DNA of 64,000 bases from SW-6-46-9 sp964452185. Lineage in GTDB: Bacteria > Patescibacteriota > Minisyncoccia > Phycocordibacterales > SW-6-46-9. The position numbers and the translations under genes are program-made. The stretch covers positions 1 to 64,000 of the forward strand of contig CAYVKO010000001.1 of assembly GCA_964452185.1 (NCBI GenBank), given 5' to 3'. The notes under the pieces were generated by a model, which was given only the letters and a program-made list of their open reading frames with translations, did no database searches and was not told where the DNA came from. Positions within the stretch are counted from its first letter, which is position 1. Each line of letters begins with the position of its first letter. Shown here piece after piece: positions 58,494 to 64,000 of the stretch.

Positions 58494-58602
58494 CTTGCAA
58501 TAAGCAGCGGTGTGATACCATACATGTAAGTTTGAATCGGTTAATAAAAATGCAATACTTCCTGCTGTGCTCGGGCCCCACTCGAGTCAGCCTTCGTTTT
58601 TT

Positions 58603-58631
58603 CGCCAGCCATTCCGGCTGGCGTTTTTTTA
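58603..58631 (+). terminator. rho-independent terminator closing a 200-bp noncoding stretch
   Basis: CGCCAGCC and GGCTGGCG are followed by seven T. The region 58494-58694 holds a possible GATACCAT -10 sequence near 58513, a GC-rich patch (CTCGGGCCCCACTCGAG) and this terminator but no credible gene; a 28-codon frame at 58550 runs through the hairpin. A short RNA of about 110 nt is possible. Confidence 0.75.
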
Positions 58632-58694
58632 TATGAGGGAAGATTAAAAAGGCTTGATCGATTCAAGCTAATTATTCATTAAGAAAAAAGTCCA

Positions 58695-59603
58695 ATGATA
58701 GATAATTACCAAGGTGTAACGGACTCAAAAGCTTTCTCGATCACTGTTAACAAGATGCGGCAGTTTTTTCTCGATAAAGGATATCGAGAAGTCCACACGC
58801 AAGACCGCCTATCAATTCTTGCTGCTTGTGAAGATCCGAGTACTGTAGCGCACTTTGAATATGCCGGTGATCGTTGGCCGCTTCCGCAGACGGGGCAGAT
58901 GTGGCTTGAGTATGAGCTACTAAAAGATCCTGAGGTGCCGGGTGTCTTTTGTGTGTCTACAAGTTACCGGAATGAGCCTAATCCGGTAGAAGGCCGTCAT
59001 GAAATTTTGTTTCCCATGTTTGAGTTTGAATCTCGGGGAGATATGCGCGATCTGATTGATCTGGAGATGGAACTTCTGGAGTACCTGGGGTTTGGAGAGA
59101 AAAGTGAGTATGCAGAGAAAGAGTATAAAGAACTGGCCGATCACTACGGTGTTGAAGAACTAGAGCATGAACACGAAAATCAAATGGAGGAAGACTTCTC
59201 GCATGTCACTGTTATCAAAGACTTCCCGGAGCTAACTTCGCCGTACTGGAACATGAAGCGGTATGAAGATAGTAGTTTGGCCAAAAAAGTAGACGCTATC
59301 GTGTACGGGCAAGAGACCATCGGTAGCGCCGAAAGAAGTTGCGATCCAGAGGTAATGCGAGATCGTTTTTACGCTATCTCTGAAGGTAAGTATGCAGAAA
59401 AGTTGTTTGACTTGTTTGGCAAAAAGCGGGTGAAAGAAGAGCTCGATAGATTCTTGGGGCTTCCAATGGAGCCAAGATTCGGTGGCGGAATAGGCATGAC
59501 CCGGATGATAAACGCTCTCAAAAAACACGGGCTTATTGAGGGTGAACAAGAGGAACCAAAAGTGTCATCAATCATCGCCAATCGAGCTCAGTCTGGTGCA
59601 TAG
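58695..59603 (+). CDS. class II aaRS catalytic-core paralogue (AsnRS/AsnA-like)
   Basis: This 302-residue protein has the aspartyl/asparaginyl-tRNA synthetase class II core but no anticodon-binding OB domain. Motif 2 reads STSYRNEPNPVEGRHEILFPMFEFE and motif 3 reads RFGGGIGMTRMINAL. In size and architecture it resembles the archaeal AsnRS-related asparagine synthetase A-like proteins, which make asparagine from aspartate. An alternative is modification of another molecule by an aminoacyl adenylate. The length and clean domain ends argue that it is complete, not truncated. Confidence 0.75.
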   Translation: MIDNYQGVTDSKAFSITVNKMRQFFLDKGYREVHTQDRLSILAACEDPSTVAHFEYAGDRWPLPQTGQMWLEYELLKDPEVPGVFCVSTSYRNEPNPVEGRHEILFPMFEFESRGDMRDLIDLEMELLEYLGFGEKSEYAEKEYKELADHYGVEELEHEHENQMEEDFSHVTVIKDFPELTSPYWNMKRYEDSSLAKKVDAIVYGQETIGSAERSCDPEVMRDRFYAISEGKYAEKLFDLFGKKRVKEELDRFLGLPMEPRFGGGIGMTRMINALKKHGLIEGEQEEPKVSSIIANRAQSGA

Positions 59604-59653
59604 CCAATCTGCTGGCCACAAACTGTTAAGTGGTGTAGTAACGCTCTGATAGG

Positions 59654-59662
59654 TGCTATAAT
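59654..59662 (+). promoter_or_regulatory. extended -10 promoter, leaderless start
   Basis: TGCTATAAT ends 8 nt before the dnaX ATG, the clearest example of the leaderless pattern. Confidence 0.85.
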
Positions 59663-59670
59663 GGCAAGTA

Positions 59671-60702
59671 ATGACACAAGCACTCTATAGACGTTATCGC
59701 CCCGAAAGCTTCTCACAAGTTCGCGGGCAGGAACATATTACGAAAGTAATACAAGGCGCAGCAGAAACTGGAGACGTTGCGCATGCGTATCTGTTTTCCG
59801 GTCGTCGCGGGATAGGGAAGACTAGCGTGGCTCGCATTCTGGCGAAGGAGTTGGGTACCAGTGAGCGTGATATTTATGAAATTGATGCAGCCAGCCATCG
59901 CGGTATTGATGATATTCGAGAACTCAAAGAAGCTGTTACCAGCCTGCCGTACGAGTCGGAAAACAAGGTATACATCATCGATGAGGTGCATATGCTCACC
60001 AAACCAGCATTTAATGCATTGCTGAAAACGCTGGAGGAGCCGCCGGAGTTTGTAATCTTTGTGCTGGCAACGACCGAGCCGGACAAGCTACCCGAAACGA
60101 TCATCAGTCGTTGTGAACATCATGAGTTTCGCCAGCCGTCACAGAAGGTGTTGGCTGAAGCTGTTGAAGAAACAGCAGGAGAGGAGGGGCAAGAAATAGA
60201 ATCGTCTGCGGCTACGGTTATTGCCCGGGCTGCAGACGGATCTTTCCGGGATGCCTTTGGTCTTCTTGAAAAGTGTATACGAGCAGCTGGCGAAGACACG
60301 ATAACGCAGGATTTAGCTGAAGAAATCACTGGCGTGCCACCTCACGAAGTGGTAAATCAAATTGTATTTTCGGGTATAGCTGATAAAGATGCGGATACTG
60401 CACTTACGGCACTCAAAGCCGCATCTGAAAAAAATATTGATCCAGAAAAACTGTTTGCACGAGTGATCCAAGCCACTCGGCGAGTCCTTTTGACACGTTT
60501 AGCTCCGGATACAGTTGATGATCTAAAAAATGAAATCGGGCAAGAAACATTAGAAAAAATTAAAGAGGAAGCAAAGAGGGGGGCTGACTCAAATATTAAT
60601 GCAAAAACATTACACACGCTTCTCTCTCATCACAATCGGCTAGTAAGTGACAGCCTGGGACACTTACCGTTAGAGTTAGCGGTTATAGCTTTGTGTAAGT
60701 AA
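59671..60702 (+). CDS. dnaX: DNA polymerase III gamma/tau subunit, zinc-less short form
   Basis: This 343-residue clamp-loader ATPase has ALYRRYRPESFSQVRGQEH, Walker A GRRGIGKT (44-51), EIDAASHRGIDDIREL, the VYIIDEVHML Walker B, and sensor 1 FVLATTEPDKLPETIISRC. Between Walker A and EIDAAS only about 17 residues remain; the zinc-binding module with four cysteines found in most bacterial DnaX is absent. The C-terminal tau domains are also missing, so this is a gamma-like protein. It partners with the delta-prime-like protein at 20265. Confidence 0.95.
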   Translation: MTQALYRRYRPESFSQVRGQEHITKVIQGAAETGDVAHAYLFSGRRGIGKTSVARILAKELGTSERDIYEIDAASHRGIDDIRELKEAVTSLPYESENKVYIIDEVHMLTKPAFNALLKTLEEPPEFVIFVLATTEPDKLPETIISRCEHHEFRQPSQKVLAEAVEETAGEEGQEIESSAATVIARAADGSFRDAFGLLEKCIRAAGEDTITQDLAEEITGVPPHEVVNQIVFSGIADKDADTALTALKAASEKNIDPEKLFARVIQATRRVLLTRLAPDTVDDLKNEIGQETLEKIKEEAKRGADSNINAKTLHTLLSHHNRLVSDSLGHLPLELAVIALCK

Positions 60703-60742
60703 GATTAAACTTTCCTTAAAGAAACCGTACTAGACAGCGACT

Positions 60743-60751
60743 TGCTATAGT
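60743..60751 (+). promoter_or_regulatory. extended -10 promoter, leaderless start
   Basis: TGCTATAGT ends 6 nt before ATG 60758. Confidence 0.75.
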
Positions 60752-60757
60752 GTAGAT

Positions 60758-61768
60758 ATGTTTTGGCTTAAATCTCTTTTAGGTATCTCGCCGGTGCCAC
60801 GCTTGGAGGTGTATCGAGGTTTTGGTTCCAAGCACGTTTTTACAGTTATTGGGCGAGTGACTGATGATTACAAAGAAATAGACTCTCACAAACAGTCGGG
60901 TATATGGGCAAATGCTCTACAGATCGTCCGGCGTTACTTGGTAGAGTCCAAATCGGGAGTAACAATAAAAATCACGTTTCAAGACCAAACGGTACGGACT
61001 TCAACAGATAAAGACGGGTTTTTCCATTATTCGTTTTCACCACAAGGGTTTACGTCGCCCGAAAGGTCAGAGTGGGTTGAACTTCCGGTAGAGTTACCGG
61101 CTACTGGCGAAAAGAAGAGAGCTCCGGTACTGGTGGAGGGACAAAACAATACATTTGGCGTAATTTCTGATATAGATGATACGGTCCTGGTTTCTAACAC
61201 TACACACAAGATGAGGTTCTTGTACAAGACCCTTACGCAAGATGCTCGCACTCGGTCTCCTTTTGAGGGGGTAGTGGATTTTTATCAAGCTTTGGTTCGA
61301 GGAGGTAATGGAGAAAGTAGCAACCCGATATTCTATATATCATCCAGTCACTGGAACATATATGGCTCCTTAGCCACCTTTCTTGATGTAAATAATATTC
61401 CGCGAGGACCACTTCTCTTAAAACGGTTTAGTGGAATAATAAGTATGATAAAGCAGATAGGAGATCATGCTCACAAGCGAGGAAAGATACGGCGGGTGTT
61501 AAATACGTATCCGGATCTGAACTTTATTCTGATAGGGGATAGCGGACAGCAAGATGCGCCTATCTACAAAGATATAGCCGAAGATTATCCTGACCGTATC
61601 GAGGCAATTTATATCCGTGATATCTCAACTCACGAAGATACTGCAGTACATGAAGCTGTAAAATCACTTGAAACTACTGACATCATCTATGTTAATTCCA
61701 GTGAAGAAGCAGCTGAACACGCCGCCGAACATGGGTATATAGAATCTTCAGAAGTTCAAGCTTCCTAA
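60758..61768 (+). CDS. DUF2183 (APP1-type) phosphatase
   Basis: This is a 336-residue protein. Residues about 15-125 form a beta-rich N-terminal domain. The HAD-like catalytic part starts at [10 protein letters not shown] (D138, D140), followed by [14 protein letters not shown] and [15 protein letters not shown] motifs, matching DUF2183/APP1 phosphatidate phosphatases. The substrate in bacteria is uncertain; lipid phosphate is plausible. Its stop codon overlaps that of the convergent VIT gene in CTAAG, with no terminator between them. Confidence 0.85.
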   Translation: MFWLKSLLGISPVPRLEVYRGFGSKHVFTVIGRVTDDYKEIDSHKQSGIWANALQIVRRYLVESKSGVTIKITFQDQTVRTSTDKDGFFHYSFSPQGFTSPERSEWVELPVELPATGEKKRAPVLVEGQNNTFGVISDIDDTVLVSNTTHKMRFLYKTLTQDARTRSPFEGVVDFYQALVRGGNGESSNPIFYISSSHWNIYGSLATFLDVNNIPRGPLLLKRFSGIISMIKQIGDHAHKRGKIRRVLNTYPDLNFILIGDSGQQDAPIYKDIAEDYPDRIEAIYIRDISTHEDTAVHEAVKSLETTDIIYVNSSEEAAEHAAEHGYIESSEVQAS

Positions 61769-62310
61769 GCTACGTTTTGCAAGGCATATCCGATCCCGAA
61801 GGCGATAATGGCTGCAGCTCCACCAATAAGGAGTGTCTCAAGAATAGCTCGAAGTACGCTTTTGTCTGCAACTCGAGCTTTGCTGTATCCAACAAGAATA
61901 AAGGCTATCGCTGTAGCTATGGCAGACAAAAGAAACGTTGTAACTGGAAGCGTAAAAAACACTGAGAGCACAAAGGGGATAAGCGGTATGAACCCCATCG
62001 TCACAAAAGCAAGGAAGGTGGCTATTGCACTTTTGAGTGGTCCTTGCTGTACTTTTTCGGGTATATTGTTTACTTCATTTTCAGATTTGGAAGATAAATA
62101 GTCAGATACGGCCATAGAGAAACCGTCTGCAAAAAGGTTGGCGAATCCCAAAATTAGTACGACACTTACTTGCAGGCTCGCACCAAGCACTCCGGAAATA
62201 ACGGCAAACGTAGTGACTATTCCATCAATGCCGCCATACACAAATTCCGAAAGATATGTTTTTTGTAATGATTTCTTCATAAGAGTATGAACTGTTTCGG
62301 TAATATTCAA
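61765..62310 (-). CDS. VIT1/CCC1-family metal transporter
   Basis: This 181-residue membrane protein with five predicted helices shows the family signature [22 protein letters not shown] and [20 protein letters not shown], with helices after that rich in Ala/Ile. VIT1/CCC1 proteins carry Fe2+ or Mn2+ across membranes. The cytosolic metal-binding insert of plant and yeast members is short here. It is monocistronic and convergent with the DUF2183 gene. Confidence 0.85.
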   Translation of the reverse strand: MNITETVHTLMKKSLQKTYLSEFVYGGIDGIVTTFAVISGVLGASLQVSVVLILGFANLFADGFSMAVSDYLSSKSENEVNNIPEKVQQGPLKSAIATFLAFVTMGFIPLIPFVLSVFFTLPVTTFLLSAIATAIAFILVGYSKARVADKSVLRAILETLLIGGAAAIIAFGIGYALQNVA

Positions 62311-62406
62311 AATAACAGTCGAAACACTTTCTGGAAAACTTAATTGCTGCTAAACTGACAAGAGGTAATTCCGTACTTTTTCTCATCAACAGAAAGGAGG
62401 TTTACA

Positions 62407-63309
62407 ATGATTGCGCCACTGCAAGAAGTCTCTCGTTTGTACGAACTATCTTGGCGACCAAGTGCTGATGAAGGCGAAAAGAAGCTTCCTCCAGCAATTG
62501 TGGTTCGGATTCCTCAATCGGTAGCACGGGATCTTTCAGGAATTTCTGCTAATGCACCGATTGTGGAGAATGCGGCAGAAGATTTTGATTTAGATCTTGA
62601 TTCTTTTGAAGGAAAGATAACTCAACCGTTCGGTTTTGAACAGTCACTAAGGTGCGTTAGACAGGACAACTTTGTTGAATTTGTGGGAGAGTTGCCGGCT
62701 TCTCAGCTTGGAGATTGCTCGTGGTGTAACGGAGCTGGAAAATCTCTAGCTACAGGCGAGCATTGTAGTTATTGTGAGGGTGACGGGAAAGCACTTCAGG
62801 TGTCAACTGAAGCTGCTTACTTACTGACAGCAAACTTACACTTGCTTTTGTGGTATATCAATGCCACTAATCCTGCATCCAGATCTCCTCGTAAGCAGTT
62901 AATGCGTGTCAAGTTTGTATTTGGTCGGAATTCTTCCGGGCGACTCCAGTGTAGTGTTGGTGGCGCTTACAGCTGTAAATTAGTTACTGGACTAACTCGA
63001 GAGTTAGATTTAGGTCCAATTACTACAGCGATGCGTAATGCATATAGATTCATGTTTCAAGTTCGAAATTATGACAAACATGGATTTCAGACGGACCTTC
63101 GCTCCGAAACTGGCTGGCTTTCAATCAGTTGTCCGGGAGATAGGTGTGGACTATTTCCTCATAGTCGCTATCGAAATCGAAAGCACCCATCTTCGTACGA
63201 GTTCTTGCCTCATAATGTGGATACCGTGCTCCAGACACTCACCTTGCTATCTGGTCTGGCTGCACTGCATGGTCAAGTGGAAGAAGAGATACTTGCATAC
63301 GCAAACTGA
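62407..63309 (+). CDS. hypothetical protein with DnaJ-type zinc motifs
   Basis: This 300-residue soluble protein carries two CxxCxGxG-like motifs, CSWCNGAG (C104, C107) and CSYCEGDG (C120, C123), like half of a DnaJ central zinc domain. No J domain is present. The rest is not recognised; two further cysteines lie in SISCPGDRCGLF. It has the strongest Shine-Dalgarno sequence in the window (AAAGGAGGT, 62393-62401, 5 nt before ATG), pointing to high expression. It is monocistronic with its own terminator. Confidence 0.7.
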   Translation: MIAPLQEVSRLYELSWRPSADEGEKKLPPAIVVRIPQSVARDLSGISANAPIVENAAEDFDLDLDSFEGKITQPFGFEQSLRCVRQDNFVEFVGELPASQLGDCSWCNGAGKSLATGEHCSYCEGDGKALQVSTEAAYLLTANLHLLLWYINATNPASRSPRKQLMRVKFVFGRNSSGRLQCSVGGAYSCKLVTGLTRELDLGPITTAMRNAYRFMFQVRNYDKHGFQTDLRSETGWLSISCPGDRCGLFPHSRYRNRKHPSSYEFLPHNVDTVLQTLTLLSGLAALHGQVEEEILAYAN

Positions 63310-63343
63310 ACTATTAATGCAAAAGAGAACACATAAAGAAGCA

Positions 63344-63368
63344 GGGTGTCCTTTGGGCACCCTTTTTT
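63344..63368 (+). terminator. rho-independent terminator
   Basis: GGGTGTCC and GGGCACCC form an 8-bp stem with a TTT loop, followed by six T. Confidence 0.9.
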
Positions 63369-63462
63369 ATTACAACTCGAAAAAGTGATTGATTGCTCAA
63401 GAATACGAAGTAGTTGCCTGATGATCAGACCACTTACAGAAGAGCTATTGAAAGATTAAGGA

Positions 63463-63532
63463 GGACCAGGACTCGGTCACAAATATTTCTGTTGACGCAG
63501 AAATTTCGCGACCCCGGCTCGTGGTTTCTGCC
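63463..63532 (-). repeat. tRNA-linked element downstream of tRNA-Gln
   Basis: GGACCAGGACTCG, part of the tRNA-Gln T-arm and acceptor (63634-63646), recurs at 63463-63475. It abuts a 39-bp hairpin (63475-63513) closed by GGTCAC and GCGACC. The same length, order and flanks occur beyond tRNA-Tyr, with paired base changes in the stem. Confidence 0.7.
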
Positions 63533-63576
63533 TTGCGCTTTGCGCAAACAGAAACATCATTGTGCCTTTCGAGTCT

Positions 63577-63600
63577 GGAAAAAGTGCAAAACTGCACTTT
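63577..63600 (-). terminator. terminator of tRNA-Gln
   Basis: AAAGTGCA and TGCACTTT form an 8-bp stem with a 4-nt loop. On the minus strand it continues into T and begins 29 nt after the tRNA 3' end. Confidence 0.7.
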
Positions 63601-63628
63601 CTTCCGGCAGTACTCGCTTCGCTGCGTG

Positions 63629-63700
63629 CTGCCGGACCAGGACTCGAACCTGGATTACCGCGACCAAAACGCGGCGTCCTACCAATTAGACGATCCGGCA
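63629..63700 (-). tRNA. tRNA-Gln (anticodon TTG)
   Basis: This is a 72-nt tRNA. The acceptor TGCCGGA pairs with TCCGGCA, the loop TTTTGGT gives anticodon TTG, and the discriminator is G. A second copy of the acceptor 5' strand (CTGCCGGA on minus, 63603-63610) lies downstream and could pair with the tRNA 3' end. Confidence 0.9.
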
Positions 63701-63765
63701 AAGATATTTCCTCTCACAAACAGGATACAGAAATTATCCTCGAATGTGAAGTTTTTATACAGTAA

Positions 63766-63778
63766 TATAATGTATACT
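63766..63778 (+). promoter_or_regulatory. overlapping -10 candidates for the aldolase gene
   Basis: TATAAT at 63766-63771 and TATACT at 63773-63778 lie 15 and 8 nt before ATG 63787; the second fits the leaderless pattern. Confidence 0.6.
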
Positions 63779-63786
63779 AAAAACAA

Positions 63787-64000
63787 ATGAACACACAAGA
63801 ATTACGCGAAGTAGCTAAAAATTTAGTAGCACCAGACAAGGGGATCCTGGCCGCTGATGAGAGCAACTCAACAGCCGGCGATCGTTTGAGTAGTATCGGA
63901 CTTGATAACACGCCGGAGAACCGACGTCGGTACCGTAATCTATTTTTAAACACGGACGGTATCGGAGAATATCTCAACGGCGTCATTCTGTTTACAGAAA
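63787..64000 (+). CDS. fructose-bisphosphate aldolase class I, 5' part
   Basis: The first 71 codons of a gene cut by the window end. The N-terminus reads LVAPDKGILAADESNSTAGDRL and then NRRRYRNLFLNTDGI, the hallmark of the class I (Schiff-base) aldolase of the animal/plant type, with GILAADES near residues 20-27. It splits fructose-1,6-bisphosphate in glycolysis. The catalytic lysine lies beyond the window. Confidence 0.85.
   Translation, partial: MNTQELREVAKNLVAPDKGILAADESNSTAGDRLSSIGLDNTPENRRRYRNLFLNTDGIGEYLNGVILFTE

Noticed and set aside
58550..58636. 28-codon frame before the AsnRS-like gene
   Set aside because: It reads through a strong terminator hairpin and its T run.
1..64000. UGA recoded as glycine, as in some CPR lineages
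   Set aside because: UGA ends several well-defined genes at the expected place (proS, the first mreB, the gene ending at 1290) and is not found inside conserved domains.

Overview
The window is a 64 kb piece of a small, streamlined bacterial genome, most likely from the Candidate Phyla Radiation (Patescibacteria, Parcubacteria-type). The grounds are indirect. There is a tandem array of six short two-helix pilin-like proteins. Many housekeeping proteins are minimal: IF-2 has no N-terminal arm, DnaX has no zinc module, and PriA has degenerate ATPase motifs. There are many membrane-anchored Ser/Thr/Glu-rich proteins, and no amino-acid or nucleotide biosynthesis genes are visible. UGA is used as an ordinary stop codon, so the standard bacterial code applies. 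Two runs of exactly 100 N are flanked by perfect 55-bp duplications, which marks the source as a k-mer (probably metagenomic) assembly.

Layout. 1-4.4 kb: small uncharacterised genes, each with its own promoter and hairpin terminator, including a DUF2103-like protein and an unlisted 38-residue membrane peptide. 4.4-9.9 kb: an AT-rich accessory island with a HEPN-domain protein, a secreted Tyr/Asp repeat protein, a MazG-like pyrophosphohydrolase coupled to a GIY-YIG/P-loop (DUF2075) protein, a membrane-anchored thermonuclease and a P-loop kinase. 10-15 kb: an M23 endopeptidase, thymidine kinase, DUF2585, a YbhB/PEBP-like protein, DUF167 and the hibernation factor HPF. 15-19.2 kb, minus strand: PEGA protein, priA, def, fmt. 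19.2-29.8 kb: mreB, a delta-prime-like clamp-loader gene, frr, rseP, proS, then a second mreB with mreC, mreD and PBP2, followed by greA and lysS. 30-36 kb: a peptidoglycan-binding membrane protein, a methyltransferase, an orphan solute-binding protein and the pilin array. 36-38.8 kb: four tRNAs, rbfA and infB. 38.8-44.5 kb: cysteine desulfurase, clpB and two tRNAs. 44.5-48 kb: miaA, a helix-turn-helix-MurA fusion, and divergent murB. 48-57 kb: a tRNA, parB, an RSH (p)ppGpp enzyme, topA, dprA, serS and ftsQ. 57-64 kb: dus, an AsnRS-like catalytic core, dnaX, a DUF2183 phosphatase, a VIT1/CCC1 transporter, a zinc-motif protein, tRNA-Gln and the start of a class I fructose-bisphosphate aldolase.

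Gene expression style. Many start codons lie only 4-12 nt downstream of an extended -10 box (TGCTATAAT-like), so leaderless mRNAs seem common. A strong Shine-Dalgarno sequence is the exception (genes at 11395, 44269 and 62407). The eight tRNA genes do not encode CCA.

Most interesting points. (1) Four of the eight tRNA genes are followed, about 150-180 bp downstream on the same strand, by a shared element. It has a hairpin roughly 30 nt after the tRNA and a second, 36-39 nt hairpin. In three cases it ends in a 13-20 bp copy of that tRNA's own 3' end; between the Tyr and Gln copies the second hairpin shows compensatory changes. (2) MurA is fused to an XRE-type helix-turn-helix, and two inverted repeats exactly 22 bp apart lie in the murA/murB divergent promoter, which suggests an autoregulating enzyme. 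(3) Ten-bp palindromes of the form (G/A)TTATATAA(C/T) occur in three intergenic clusters with fixed spacings of 12 and 22 bp. (4) The AT-rich island looks like a candidate defence locus.
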